This document shows, piece after piece, positions 1-8,577 of a stretch of 46,529 bases of DNA. The stretch covers positions 1 through 46,529 of the forward strand of contig NZ_JAFREN010000021.1 of NCBI RefSeq assembly GCF_017377505.1, written 5' to 3'. The translations under genes were made by a program, and so were the position numbers. This DNA is from Enterococcus sp. DIV0212c (lineage in GTDB: Bacteria; Bacillota; Bacilli; Lactobacillales; Enterococcaceae). Under the pieces are notes generated by a model. It worked only from the letters and a program-made list of their open reading frames with translations. It searched no databases and was not told the DNA's origin. Positions within the stretch are counted from its first letter, which is position 1; each line of letters opens with the position of its first letter.

Positions 1-27
1 TTTGAATTATATTGCCTTTTTTTTTAC

Positions 28-1941
28 TCAAACAAGTTTTTTCGTTTGTAAATGATATTTTTTTGTAGGAGATTTTTCGATTGAAACTGTTTTTAGCATT
101 CTTAATCCGTTTAATATAACTAAAATTGTGCTGCCTTCATGGCCAATAACGCCTAATGGCAAATTAATGATTTGGAAAAAATTGGATAAAATCAGCAAAA
201 CGATGATTCCGCTAGAGAAGACGATATTTTGGGTGACGACTCGTTTCAATTTTTTTGAAAGTAAGTGACTCATCTGAAGTTTCTCTAAGTCATTTTGCAT
301 CAATACCATGTCTGCTACATCCATCGCTATATCAGTTCCTTCACCCATAGCAACACCAATGGCAGCATTTGCTAAAGCAGGTGCATCATTGATTCCATCG
401 CCAACCATGGCGTTCATGCCGTATTGCTCTTTTTGTTCCTTAATAAGAATTGTTTTATCTTCAGGTAAGCAATTTGCATAAATTTGATCGATTTCAAGTT
501 CGCTTGCTACAGCAGCTGCGGTTTTATCATGATCTCCTGTGATCATTGTAGTATGGATACCTGCTTCTTTAAAGTAGTTAATAACTTTCTTCGCTTCAGG
601 TTTAGGAACATCTAATAAGCCAAAATAAGCAACGATTTCTTGGTTTTCAAAGAGACAAATTACTGTTTTTCCGTCATTTTGCAATTGTTCGATCTGATCT
701 AATAAGTTTTTGTTTATAGTTGTCTGGTCATTGAAAGAACTTTTTCCAATACGCCAAGTAGTAGAGCCGATAGTTGTTTCCATTCCGAAACCGATAATAT
801 TTTTGACTTCGATCTGTTTGTATATATCAGTGATTTCGGTATCAAAGCGGGTAACAATTGCTTGGGCCAACGGATGGGAAGACTGTCTTTCCATTGCAAC
901 CAGAATATTAAGTGCCTCTTGTTTGTTTGTTAAAAACGTGGCATCCGTGATTACAGGTACTCCCCGTGTTAAAGTCCCCGTCTTGTCAAAAGCAATTGCT
1001 TTTAAAGAAGCTAAATTTTCTAGGTAAACCCCACCTTTAAACAAAACGCCATTTCTTGCGCCATTAGAAATAGCGGCTAAAGTTGCTGGTGTAGCAGAAG
1101 CTACTAACGCACAAGGTGAGGCAACAACAAGCAAGACCATCCCTCTGTAAAAACTTTCATTCCAAGACCAACCCAGGAATAAATAAGGAAGTAAAATCAT
1201 TAATGGAATAGCAATCAACACGATTTTTACATAGATATTTTCTAATTTCTCAATGAAGCCAGCAGTTTGAGATGGTGTATTTTGCGCTTCATCTACTAGA
1301 CGAATGATTTTAGCGAATAGAGTATCTTCACTATTTTTAGTGACAGTCATCGTGATCGCTTCTCCTAAATTGATCGTTCCTCCAAATAGAGGGTCATCTT
1401 TTCTTTTTTCAACAGGTACAGATTCACCAGAAATAGCCGCTTCGTCAATAGGTGAAGCTCCGATAGACAAAATGCCGTCAATTGGAATACTAGCCCCTTT
1501 AGGAACTAAGACCAGATCATTAATCTGTAATTGATTGACTGCTACTTCTGTTGTTTTTCCTTGTTCGTTAAGTAGCAAGGCTGTTTCGGGCTGCATATTC
1601 ATCAAACTGGAAATTTCTTTTTTGCTTTTATTTGTCGTATATTCTTCCAACGCACCACTAAGACAAAAAATAAACGTTAACATAGCACCTTCAAACCAAT
1701 TACCGATGATACATGCCCCAATTGCGGCTAATGCCATAAGCAGATCCACATTTAGATGTTTATTTTCAACTGTATCGATAAAGCCTTCTTTTGTTTGTTT
1801 AAACCCGCCAAAAGCAATAGCCAAAATAAAGCTGATTGGATAAAATGTTACACCGATTTTTTCTAAAATAAAACCTACAATCATAAATAGTAAACATAAA
1901 AACGTGGATAAAATAGCTTTTTTCTCTTCTGAAAGTTTCAT
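28..1941 (-). CDS. P1B-4 type heavy-metal efflux ATPase (PfeT/FrvA-like)
   Basis: About 637-residue P-type ATPase in the membrane that exports a divalent metal, most likely Fe(II), possibly Zn/Co/Cd. Visible motifs: SPC in the transport helix (residues 275-277), the phosphorylated Asp in DKTGTLT (D319), the hinge GDGINDAPAL and HEGST in the late helix (H601). SPC plus HEGx(T) is the P1B-4 signature. There is no N-terminal CxxC metal-binding domain. The start is the ATG at 1941: GAGGAG lies 8 bases upstream, whereas the upstream GTG and ATG (1950, 1947) overlap or touch it. Two Fur-box-like palindromes lie 70-165 bases upstream, as known for Listeria FrvA, which favours iron as substrate; that is inference. 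Monocistronic. Confidence 0.9.
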   Translation of the reverse strand: MKLSEEKKAILSTFLCLLFMIVGFILEKIGVTFYPISFILAIAFGGFKQTKEGFIDTVENKHLNVDLLMALAAIGACIIGNWFEGAMLTFIFCLSGALEEYTTNKSKKEISSLMNMQPETALLLNEQGKTTEVAVNQLQINDLVLVPKGASIPIDGILSIGASPIDEAAISGESVPVEKRKDDPLFGGTINLGEAITMTVTKNSEDTLFAKIIRLVDEAQNTPSQTAGFIEKLENIYVKIVLIAIPLMILLPYLFLGWSWNESFYRGMVLLVVASPCALVASATPATLAAISNGARNGVLFKGGVYLENLASLKAIAFDKTGTLTRGVPVITDATFLTNKQEALNILVAMERQSSHPLAQAIVTRFDTEITDIYKQIEVKNIIGFGMETTIGSTTWRIGKSSFNDQTTINKNLLDQIEQLQNDGKTVICLFENQEIVAYFGLLDVPKPEAKKVINYFKEAGIHTTMITGDHDKTAAAVASELEIDQIYANCLPEDKTILIKEQKEQYGMNAMVGDGINDAPALANAAIGVAMGEGTDIAMDVADMVLMQNDLEKLQMSHLLSKKLKRVVTQNIVFSSGIIVLLILSNFFQIINLPLGVIGHEGSTILVILNGLRMLKTVSIEKSPTKKYHLQTKKLV

Positions 1942-2011
1942 TATCATCACTCCTCATAAAGAGGATAGCATAGTTGAATTGTAATTGATAATAGAAACAA
2001 CTAAATGAGAA

Positions 2012-2026
2012 TGATAGTAGTTATCA
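2012..2026. promoter_or_regulatory. Fur-like box, proximal (imperfect 7-1-7)
   Basis: TGATAGTAGTTATCA matches the Bacillus Fur 7-1-7 consensus TGATAATnATTATCA at all but two arm positions. It sits about 70 bases upstream of the ATPase start, where a repressor would block the promoter. Family assignment rests on consensus only; PerR and Zur boxes are similar. Confidence 0.55.
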
Positions 2027-2092
2027 TTTAGAATAACGCTTATTAATAAGGTTTTTATGGCAGTCCTAAAATATATTAATTCTAATTAATAG

Positions 2093-2107
2093 TGATAATC
2101 ATTATCA
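2093..2107. promoter_or_regulatory. Fur box, distal (perfect 7-1-7)
   Basis: TGATAATCATTATCA is an exact match to the Firmicutes Fur consensus in both arms. It lies about 150 bases upstream of the metal ATPase and 80 bases upstream of the proximal box, so two dimers could act together. Confidence 0.7.
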
Positions 2108-2173
2108 TTGGAAATCGATAAAAAGTAAAGTGTTTAATCAGGTATTCAACGGGCTTAAATTCTTGATTTATTT

Positions 2174-2223
2174 TAAAAAATAAAAAAAGACTAGGACATA
2201 ACTCTGCGAGTCATATCCCAGTC
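2174..2223 (-). terminator. Rho-independent terminator of uppP
   Basis: Read on the minus strand, a 16-bp stem (2189-2204 with 2208-2223, three G-U pairs) around a 3-base loop is followed by a run of seven T. It stops uppP transcripts. Its core is shared with the hairpin at 32077-32118. Confidence 0.85.
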
Positions 2224-2245
2224 ACCTAAAATTCAGATTTATGTT

Positions 2246-2297
2246 AGGAACAAAAGCATCTCCTTCTAGTTTCTTGGAGTTAAACATGTTTGTCCCA
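2246..2297. repeat. Imperfect inverted repeat between uppP and its terminator
   Basis: A long interrupted hairpin: GGAACAAA pairs with TTTGTCCC and inner CTCC pairs with GGAG. It sits between the uppP stop codon and the terminator, so it would be in the uppP mRNA 3' end. It may be an intergenic repeat or protect the 3' end; no function is established. Confidence 0.4.
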
Positions 2298-2309
2298 AAT
2301 TCAAATTAA

Positions 2310-3140
2310 TTATGAAAATAACCAGTAACTTATCAATAAAACACCTAAGACGATTCGATACCAACCAAATGCAGTAAAGTCGTTTCGTTTTAGATAATTT
2401 AATAAGAACTTGATCACAACGACTGAAACAATAAAGGCGACAATAGAGCCCGTTAGTAAAATCAATATCTCACTAAAGCCAAATGAGTTGCCTTTCATCA
2501 GAAATTTTACGATCTTCAAAAAGCTTGCCCCAAACATTACAGGGATTCCAAGAAAGAACGAGAATTCTGTTGCAACGAATCGTGAAGCGCCAATAATGAT
2601 TGCCCCAAGGATTGTAGCGCCAGAACGAGAAGTACCAGGAATCAATGATAATACTTGGAAGAATCCGACAATTGCTGCAGCTTTATAAGTAAAGTCATTT
2701 AAATCTGTACACTTCGGTTTACGCACTCGGTTTCTTTTTTCAATTACAACAAAGGCAACCCCGTAAACAATCAGCATCAATGCTACTGTAAAGAAATTAT
2801 GGAATTTTGCTTCCAACCAGTCATCTAATGGAATTCCGATGATTGCAGCTGGTGCACAGGCGACGACGACCTTCGACCAAAGAATCCATGTATCTTTCTT
2901 TTGTGTTTCATCTTTTTGTGGAGAGAATGGATTTAGCTTATGAAAATAAAGGACAACGACAGCCATGATTGCACCAAGTTGAATCACGACATTGAACATT
3001 TCCATAAAGTCTTTGCTGAGATTCATTTTGATAAATTCATCGACTAAAATCAAATGTCCAGTACTACTGATTGGTAGCCACTCTGTTACTCCCTCGATAA
3101 TACCAAGAATAATTGCTTTCCATAGATTTGATAAAAGCAT
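2310..3140 (-). CDS. uppP: Undecaprenyl-diphosphate phosphatase UppP (BacA)
   Basis: 276-residue polytopic membrane enzyme that dephosphorylates undecaprenyl diphosphate, recycling the lipid carrier of peptidoglycan and teichoic acid synthesis; its level affects bacitracin resistance. The family motifs are clear: [14 protein letters not shown] near the N-terminus and [10 protein letters not shown] in the second half, which together form the active site. Length matches the family (about 270-280). The ATG at 3140 is chosen because AAAGGA lies 8 bases upstream; in-frame codons further upstream have no ribosome binding site. Monocistronic, ending in its own terminator. Confidence 0.96.
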   Translation of the reverse strand: MLLSNLWKAIILGIIEGVTEWLPISSTGHLILVDEFIKMNLSKDFMEMFNVVIQLGAIMAVVVLYFHKLNPFSPQKDETQKKDTWILWSKVVVACAPAAIIGIPLDDWLEAKFHNFFTVALMLIVYGVAFVVIEKRNRVRKPKCTDLNDFTYKAAAIVGFFQVLSLIPGTSRSGATILGAIIIGASRFVATEFSFFLGIPVMFGASFLKIVKFLMKGNSFGFSEILILLTGSIVAFIVSVVVIKFLLNYLKRNDFTAFGWYRIVLGVLLISYWLFS

Positions 3141-3257
3141 AGGTTCAATCCTTTCCAATGTAAAATAATAAATCACTAATAGTATACCTTTTAGTGGCAG
3201 AAAAACCAACTAACATTTCATGAGTATTAAAAATATTAGGATCTAAGCTATTCTGTG

Positions 3258-3286
3258 TTGTAATTTTTCTGAGAATTTTCTATACT
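3258..3286 (+). promoter_or_regulatory. Promoter of the EIIA gene
   Basis: TTGTAA and TATACT separated by 17 bases, about 34 bases upstream of the start codon. Confidence 0.65.
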
Positions 3287-3319
3287 ATTACTATTCATCA
3301 AAATTGGAGGAGAAACTAA

Positions 3320-3811
3320 ATGTTTGGATTTTTAAAAAAGAAGGAACCAGCGCAATTAAATGAAACATTATACGCAGTCGCTACAGGACAGTTGATCCCA
3401 ATCAGCGAAGTCAATGATCCTGTTTTTTCACAGAAAATGATGGGTGATGGTTTTGCTATTATTCCAGAATCAGGAGATATTTATTCACCAATTGAAGGAG
3501 AAGTATTAAGCGTGTTTCAAACAAAGCATGCGGTCGGCATGAAAATGGCTAATGGCTTAGAAGTCTTACTGCATATGGGAATTGATACAGTGGAATTAAA
3601 TGGTGAGCCATTTGACATAAAAGTGAGTGAAGGAACAAAAGTTGCACATGGGACATTGATTGCTAAAGTTGACTTAAACGCAATTACATCCTCTGGAAGA
3701 GCTATTGATATGGTCGTTGTGATTACTAATATGGATGCAGTGAAGAGCTATGAGCTGACTAAGGTCGGTCAGGTTAACGCTGGAGATGAAATCGGTATAG
3801 CTAAAGCATAA
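3320..3811 (+). CDS. crr: PTS EIIA component, glucose family (Crr-like)
   Basis: 163-residue single-domain EIIA-Glc protein, a cytoplasmic phosphocarrier from HPr to a sugar permease. The two active-site histidines are visible: H70 in TKHAVG and the phosphorylated H85 in LLHMGID. The usual hydrophobic beta-sandwich pattern covers the whole chain. GGAGGAG precedes the ATG. It has its own promoter and terminator. The MurP permease 2 kb downstream has only IIB and IIC domains, so this protein is the obvious EIIA donor for it, as Crr is for E. coli MurP; it may also serve other IIBC permeases. That pairing is inferred from context. Confidence 0.92.
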   Translation: MFGFLKKKEPAQLNETLYAVATGQLIPISEVNDPVFSQKMMGDGFAIIPESGDIYSPIEGEVLSVFQTKHAVGMKMANGLEVLLHMGIDTVELNGEPFDIKVSEGTKVAHGTLIAKVDLNAITSSGRAIDMVVVITNMDAVKSYELTKVGQVNAGDEIGIAKA

Positions 3812-3820
3812 ATAACTAAA

Positions 3821-3862
3821 AAGCATGGAGGAAACTATAAGAAGTTCTCTCCATGTTTTTTT
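3821..3862 (+). terminator. Terminator after the EIIA gene
   Basis: Stem of CATGGAG with CTCCATG, extended inward by AACT/AGTT type pairs, followed by seven T. It separates crr from the mupG operon. Confidence 0.85.
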
Positions 3863-3912
3863 AGTTTTAGGTGAAAAAATATTTTAAATAAAAACTTTTA
3901 ATTGTTTTTATG

Positions 3913-3941
3913 TTGAAATTTTATTTCATATCATTTATAAT
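3913..3941 (+). promoter_or_regulatory. Promoter of the mupG-murQ-murP operon with internal palindrome
   Basis: TTGAAA and TATAAT with an exact 17-base spacer. A palindrome, TGAAATTTTATTTCA (3914-3928, 6-bp arms around 3 bases), overlaps the -35 and the spacer, an ideal repressor position. RpiR-family regulators often use TGAAA/TTTCA arms, so it is the likely operator of the MurR/MupR-like protein at 7618-8475. The promoter is firm; the regulator assignment is inference. Confidence 0.75.
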
Positions 3942-3955
3942 GAAAGCGGATTAGA
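3940..3955 (+). promoter_or_regulatory. Candidate cre (CcpA) site of the mupG operon
   Basis: ATGAAAGCGGATTAGA fits the catabolite-responsive element consensus WTGNNARCGNWWWCAW at all but two positions of the second half. It overlaps the -10 and start point, where CcpA binding would repress. This fits a sugar-uptake operon. Confidence 0.5.
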
Positions 3956-3970
3956 AAGGAGCAGATATAA

Positions 3971-5035
3971 ATGTATGGTATTTCGGTTTTTTTAGGAGAA
4001 GAACTAACGGATGAAACACAAACATATATTGAAGAGATGAGCCAAGTTGGATTTGAAGGGATTTTTACTTCCCTGCATATCCCAGAAGATAATGCTGCCC
4101 TTTATAAAAAAAGACTAGAAAAACTGGGACAAATTGCTCAAAAATTAAAGATGAAATTGATGGTAGATATTTCAGGAGATGCAGTGAAGCAAGCTGGTTT
4201 TTCTTTCGAGCGCTTAGATGAAATTTTAGCAATCGGAGTGACTGGTTTGCGTATGGATTATGCCATCTCAAATCAAAAAATTGCTGAAGCATCTCAGTTT
4301 CTGGATATTGGTTTGAATGCTAGTACAATAACTGAAAGAGATGTAGATGAATTAAAATCTTTTAAGGCTAATTTTACGAATATTGAAGCCTGGCATAATT
4401 ATTACCCGAGACCTGAAACGGGCTTATCTAGTCAATCATTCATTGAAAAAAATAACTGGTTGAAACAATCTGGCTTTCAAGTGTTTGCTTTTGTTCCAGG
4501 AAACAAGCAGTTACGGGGCCCACTTTTTGAAGGGTTACCCACACTTGAAAAACACCGTTATGATAATCCTTTTTCTGCAGCTCTTGATTTAAAAGAGAAT
4601 TACCAAATCGATGGCGTTTACCTTGGAGATCCGATGATTAAAGGGCGGACCAAACGACAGTTTGAAGAATATGTTAACCATCAAATTATATCGTTGGAAG
4701 TTATAGATATTGGCAGTGATTATTATTCGTTTATATTGGGAGAACACAATAATCGTCAAGATGAAGCTCGTGATGTGATCCGAAGTGCAAATGCTAGATT
4801 TAAAAAAATAGAAACAATCAATCCAGAAGCATTAGTTGAGCGAAAATTAGGTAGCGTAACTATTGATAATCTTCATTACGGAAGATATATGGGTGAAATA
4901 CAAGTAACGAAAAAAGATTTACCAGCGAACGAAAAAGTTAATGTTGCGGCTCAAATTGTTTTAGAGGATTGTTCCTTACTGAAATTAATAAGAGCTGGAA
5001 GAGCATTTAAATTGATAGAGAAGGGAACATTATAA
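3971..5035 (+). CDS. mupG: 6-phospho-N-acetylmuramidase MupG (DUF871)
   Basis: 354-residue cytoplasmic glycosidase of the MupG/DUF871 family. In Staphylococcus aureus MupG cleaves MurNAc-6-P-GlcNAc, the phosphorylated disaccharide brought in by the PTS, into MurNAc-6-P and GlcNAc. The N-terminal two thirds have the TIM-barrel pattern starting [10 protein letters not shown]; the C-terminal roughly 120 residues form the cyclophilin-like domain typical of the family. Length is as expected. AAAGGAG precedes the ATG. It is the first gene of the operon; murQ follows after 2 bases. The murQ-murP-RpiR neighbours make the assignment secure, although the catalytic residues were not identified here. Confidence 0.93.
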   Translation: MYGISVFLGEELTDETQTYIEEMSQVGFEGIFTSLHIPEDNAALYKKRLEKLGQIAQKLKMKLMVDISGDAVKQAGFSFERLDEILAIGVTGLRMDYAISNQKIAEASQFLDIGLNASTITERDVDELKSFKANFTNIEAWHNYYPRPETGLSSQSFIEKNNWLKQSGFQVFAFVPGNKQLRGPLFEGLPTLEKHRYDNPFSAALDLKENYQIDGVYLGDPMIKGRTKRQFEEYVNHQIISLEVIDIGSDYYSFILGEHNNRQDEARDVIRSANARFKKIETINPEALVERKLGSVTIDNLHYGRYMGEIQVTKKDLPANEKVNVAAQIVLEDCSLLKLIRAGRAFKLIEKGTL

Positions 5036-5037
5036 AA

Positions 5038-5925
5038 ATGGAACTAGAGAATTTAACGACAGAGCGTAGAAACCAAGAAACGATGAATTTAGACGAACTA
5101 ACGATAAAAGAAGCCTTAGACAAAATGAATCAAGAGGATCAAAAAGTTGCTTTGGCAGTAAGAGAGGCACTTCCGCAAATTGAGCCAGTTATCGAAGCAA
5201 TTATTCAAGCCTTTAACAACGATGGAAGATTGATTTATATGGGTGCTGGAACAAGTGGACGTTTAGGCATACTGGATGCTGCTGAGTGTGTACCAACTTT
5301 TGGTGTAGATCCTACTATGGTTCAAGGGGTGATTGCAGGTGGTCAAAAGGCCATGACGATAGCAGTTGAAGGAGCAGAAGATTCCAAAGCATTAGGCCAA
5401 GAAGATCTAGTTGATTTACATCTGACAGATAAAGATGTTGTGATCGGTATTGCAGCAAGTGGACGTACACCGTATGTGATCGGCGGATTAGTCTATGCAA
5501 ATTCGATTGGTGCAGTTACTGCTTCGATTTCATGTAATAAAAAAGCTGAAATCAGTAAATATTCGCAATGGCCTATTGAAGTAGACGCAGGGCCAGAATT
5601 TTTAACTGGATCAACACGATTGAAGTCTGGAACAGCACAAAAGTTGATTTTAAATATGTTATCAACAATTTCAATGATTGGCATTGGTAAAGTCTATAAT
5701 AACTTGATGGTGGATGTGAAACCAACTAATGAAAAATTAGTTGAACGTTCAAAACGGATTATTATTGAAGCAACAAATTGTAATTACGAAACTGCATCTG
5801 TATATTTTGATAAAGCAGATCAAAATGTAAAACTAGCCATCGTTATGTTGCTGACAAACACTTCTAAAGAAAAAGCAGCTGAAAAATTAGTTCAAGGAAA
5901 TAATTTCATAAAAAATACAATTTAG
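5038..5925 (+). CDS. murQ: N-acetylmuramic acid 6-phosphate etherase MurQ
   Basis: 295-residue SIS-domain enzyme that removes the lactyl ether of MurNAc-6-P, giving GlcNAc-6-P and D-lactate, the key step of cell-wall sugar recycling. Visible landmarks: the N-terminal TTERRNQ, the sugar-phosphate loop [16 protein letters not shown] with the conserved catalytic-region Glu, and the second loop [10 protein letters not shown]. Length is typical. It starts 2 bases after mupG, so the two are translationally linked, and murP follows after 24 bases. Product GlcNAc-6-P would pass to NagA. Confidence 0.97.
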   Translation: MELENLTTERRNQETMNLDELTIKEALDKMNQEDQKVALAVREALPQIEPVIEAIIQAFNNDGRLIYMGAGTSGRLGILDAAECVPTFGVDPTMVQGVIAGGQKAMTIAVEGAEDSKALGQEDLVDLHLTDKDVVIGIAASGRTPYVIGGLVYANSIGAVTASISCNKKAEISKYSQWPIEVDAGPEFLTGSTRLKSGTAQKLILNMLSTISMIGIGKVYNNLMVDVKPTNEKLVERSKRIIIEATNCNYETASVYFDKADQNVKLAIVMLLTNTSKEKAAEKLVQGNNFIKNTI

Positions 5926-5949
5926 GAGAATGAGAAAGGAGAAATAACC

Positions 5950-7395
5950 ATGGCAGAAGATAAAATCAAACGTTTAGCTAGAGAAATTTACGAAGAAGTA
6001 GGCGGTCAAGAAAATGTCTTGAAGCTACGTCATTGTATGACTCGTGTGCGAATGGATATTCGTGATTATGACAAAGTAAATCTAGAAAAATTAAAAAAGA
6101 TTGATGGTGTAATGGGTGTCGTAGAAGATGACACCCTACAAGTTGTAATTGGACCAGGAACTGTGAATAAAGTGGCACAAGAAATGGTTGATCTAGCTGG
6201 CGTAAAACTTGGGGAAGCTTTTCCAAGTCTTGAAGAGAACCAAACAAAGCAATCAGGAAAACAATTGGTAGAAGAAAAAGCAGCACAAGTCAAAGCAGCT
6301 CAAAAGGAAAAAAACAAAAATAACTCTGGTTTCAAATTAGTTTTGAAATCGATTTCAAACATTTTTGTTCCATTGATTCCAGCCTTTGTTGGTGCTGGAA
6401 TAATTGGCGGAATCGCAGCAGTGATGTCAAACTTGTTAGTTGCAGGAACGATTGGTGATTCTTGGCAGCAATATATCGATGTGTTGAATATTATTAAAAA
6501 TGGGATATTTGCTTATCTAGCTTTATACACTGGGATCAATAGTGCTAGTGAATTTGGTGCCACGCCAGCTCTTGGAGGTGTTATCGGGGCAGTCACGATG
6601 TTGACTGGAATGAATCCAGAAGCGCCACTTCCAAATATTTTGACTGGTGGTACTTTATCAGCTGGGCAAGGCGGAATTATCGGTGTTATTTTTGCGGTTT
6701 GGTTGCTCTCTTTAATAGAAAAACAACTGCATAAAGTAATTCCGGATTCAATTGATATAATTATTACACCGACTATTTCATTACTTGTAATTGGTTTGAT
6801 TACGATTTTTCTAATCATGCCAGTAGCTGGTTTTATCTCTAATAGCCTGGTAGGAGTTATTAACGTTGTACTGGAAAAAGGTGGTATGTTAGCTGGCTTT
6901 ACATTAGGTCTTACTTTCTTACCGATGGTTATGTTTGGGTTGCATCAGATCTTAACACCGATTCATATCGAAATGATCGCTCAAACTGGAATGACGTTGT
7001 TATTACCAATTCTTGCAATGGCTGGTGCAGGTCAAGTTGGTGCAGCGTTAGCGTTATGGATTCGTTGTAAAAAAGATACGAAACTTGTAGAAATGATCAA
7101 AGGTGCTTTGCCTGTCGGTATTTTAGGAATTGGAGAACCGCTGATTTATGGGGTAACGCTACCGTTAGGACGTCCTTTTGTGACAGCTTGTATCGGCGGT
7201 GGTATCGGTGGAGCTGTGATTGGGGCTTTTGGCAATGTTGGTTCGATTGCAATTGGACCAAGTGGTGTGGCTTTAATTCCGTTGATCGCTAACAATCAAT
7301 GGTTGGCTTATGTTTTAGGTTTATTAGCAGCTTATGCCGGTGGTTTTGTTGCAACGTTCTTCTTTGGAATTCCCAAAGACTTGCAAGAAAAATAA
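5950..7395 (+). CDS. murP: PTS MurNAc-specific EIIBC permease MurP
   Basis: 481-residue membrane permease with an N-terminal IIB domain (residues 1-90) and a C-terminal IIC domain of about ten hydrophobic segments (from about 115). The phosphorylated cysteine is C29 in [12 protein letters not shown]. No IIA domain is present, as in other MurP proteins, so EIIA must come from another protein, probably the Crr-like one at 3320. It takes up and phosphorylates MurNAc, or MurNAc-GlcNAc as in S. aureus. AGAAAGGAG lies before the ATG. The close relatives TreP and NagE differ in specificity; the adjacent mupG and murQ decide the call. Confidence 0.92.
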   Translation: MAEDKIKRLAREIYEEVGGQENVLKLRHCMTRVRMDIRDYDKVNLEKLKKIDGVMGVVEDDTLQVVIGPGTVNKVAQEMVDLAGVKLGEAFPSLEENQTKQSGKQLVEEKAAQVKAAQKEKNKNNSGFKLVLKSISNIFVPLIPAFVGAGIIGGIAAVMSNLLVAGTIGDSWQQYIDVLNIIKNGIFAYLALYTGINSASEFGATPALGGVIGAVTMLTGMNPEAPLPNILTGGTLSAGQGGIIGVIFAVWLLSLIEKQLHKVIPDSIDIIITPTISLLVIGLITIFLIMPVAGFISNSLVGVINVVLEKGGMLAGFTLGLTFLPMVMFGLHQILTPIHIEMIAQTGMTLLLPILAMAGAGQVGAALALWIRCKKDTKLVEMIKGALPVGILGIGEPLIYGVTLPLGRPFVTACIGGGIGGAVIGAFGNVGSIAIGPSGVALIPLIANNQWLAYVLGLLAAYAGGFVATFFFGIPKDLQEK

Positions 7396-7422
7396 AGAAA
7401 TAGAGTTGAATAATGGGTAGTA

Positions 7423-7488
7423 AAAGAACAACTGATTTTTTAGCATGCAAGATTTAATTCTTATGCTAACCAAAGTCAGTTGTTCTTT
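7423..7488 (+). repeat. Two-tier hairpin between murP and its regulator
   Basis: Outer arms of 13 perfect base pairs (7423-7435 with 7476-7488) enclose a second stem, TTAGCAT with ATGCTAA plus AAGA with TCTT. No long T run follows, so it is not a textbook terminator; it may end or stabilise the mupG-murQ-murP mRNA. Confidence 0.6.
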
Positions 7489-7520
7489 GATGAAAAATCG
7501 TTGTTTATTTGACTGATAGA

Positions 7521-7549
7521 TTTCTTTTCTGTTTCTTTTTAGCTATAAT
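7521..7549 (+). promoter_or_regulatory. Promoter of the RpiR regulator gene
   Basis: TTTCTT and TATAAT with a 17-base spacer. It suggests the regulator is transcribed separately from the operon it probably controls. Confidence 0.55.
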
Positions 7550-7617
7550 AAAGGAATGAATTACTGGAATCGTTACTAAAACAAGTTTGGTTTCGGCAGA
7601 AAAAGGACGTGGAAGCG

Positions 7618-8475
7618 ATGCAGCAAAATATAATTTTAACGATCCAAGATCATCTTAAGCATTTGCCAGGATCTGAGCAAAAAATAGCAGAATATATTTT
7701 GAATCATACAAGTGAAGTTATTAATTTAAGTGCCCAAGAGCTTGCAAAAAAAGCAAGTTCAAGCCCAGCGGCTATCATCCGTTTTTGTCGATCGATTGAA
7801 GTGAGCGGGTTTACTGATTTAAAGATATTGCTTTCAGCTAATCTGGGAACCGTCGATACACAGATGTATACGGAGGTCGAAAATGGTGAGACCACAGCTG
7901 CAATCAAAGAAAAACTTCAACATCGTTTGATCCATGTATTAGAACGAACGAATGAACATTTGGAAGATAAAGCAATTGATCAAGCGGTTGTAGAGTTAGA
8001 AACAGCAGAAATTATTTTTGTCTATGGTTTAGGTGCATCTTCATTAGTTGCTCAAGATATATATCAAAAATTTACTCGTTTGGGGTTGTCTGTATTCTTC
8101 ACAATGGATCATCATTTATTTGCCTCTGCACTTGGCACAAATCGTTTAAAAGGTATTTATATCGGTATTTCAAACTCAGGTGCAAATCAGGAAACGAATG
8201 CCTTAGCGGATCTTGCTATTGAAAAAGGGTTGCCGGTGATTGGGCTAACAGCCAATCCAGATTCAGCATTGGCACAAAAAAGTTCCGTGTTATTATTGAC
8301 GCCAGAAGGGGAAGAGGCACAATTACGAAGTGCAGCGACTGTTTCTTTAACAGCCCAACTTTATGTGGTAGATGTTTTGTTTTTTGCCTATGCGACTAAA
8401 AACTATAATGAAACATTAGAAAAAATCCAAGATTCTAAGGAAGCTGTTGAAATTGTAAAAAAAGAGTTGAATTGA
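7618..8475 (+). CDS. murR: RpiR-family regulator of MurNAc use (MurR/MupR-like)
   Basis: 285-residue regulator with an N-terminal helix-turn-helix (residues 1-75, motif LSAQELAKKASSSPAAIIRFCRS) and a C-terminal SIS sugar-phosphate domain (about 120-250, with VYGLGASSLVA and ISNSGANQETN). By analogy with E. coli MurR it would bind MurNAc-6-P and release the operon. The ATG at 7618 has AAAGGA 10 bases upstream; the in-frame GTG at 7609 is too close to it. The position directly downstream of murP and the palindrome in the mupG promoter support the role. RpiR proteins can also activate. Confidence 0.88.
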   Translation: MQQNIILTIQDHLKHLPGSEQKIAEYILNHTSEVINLSAQELAKKASSSPAAIIRFCRSIEVSGFTDLKILLSANLGTVDTQMYTEVENGETTAAIKEKLQHRLIHVLERTNEHLEDKAIDQAVVELETAEIIFVYGLGASSLVAQDIYQKFTRLGLSVFFTMDHHLFASALGTNRLKGIYIGISNSGANQETNALADLAIEKGLPVIGLTANPDSALAQKSSVLLLTPEGEEAQLRSAATVSLTAQLYVVDVLFFAYATKNYNETLEKIQDSKEAVEIVKKELN

Positions 8476-8516
8476 ACTATTATTTTACAGATATCCGTAT
8501 ATTTTAAATAAGCAAT

Positions 8517-8571
8517 GAAAACAAGAGATTGGAAGGAAACTAAATAAGGTTTCTCCCAATCTCTTGTTTTT
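8517..8571. terminator. Bidirectional terminator between murR and the phosphatase gene
   Basis: Stem of about 20 bp (AAAACAAGAGATTGG...CCAATCTCTTGTTTT) with T runs on both strands, placed between two convergent genes. Confidence 0.9.
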
Positions 8572-8577
8572 GAATAT

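Larger units (their letters stand above)
1942..2188. other. Intergenic region upstream of the metal ATPase
   Basis: Part of the 368-base gap between the ATPase and uppP. It holds two Fur-like palindromes and AT-rich DNA; no small ORF with a ribosome binding site was seen. The ATPase promoter must be here on the minus strand, but no convincing -35/-10 pair could be fixed. Confidence 0.6.

Noticed and set aside
1535..1843. Plus-strand open frames opposite the metal ATPase
   Set aside because: They mirror the ATPase reading frame, lack ribosome binding sites and give no recognisable protein.
5978..6293. Minus-strand open frames opposite the MurP IIB domain
   Set aside because: Shadows of murP without start signals.
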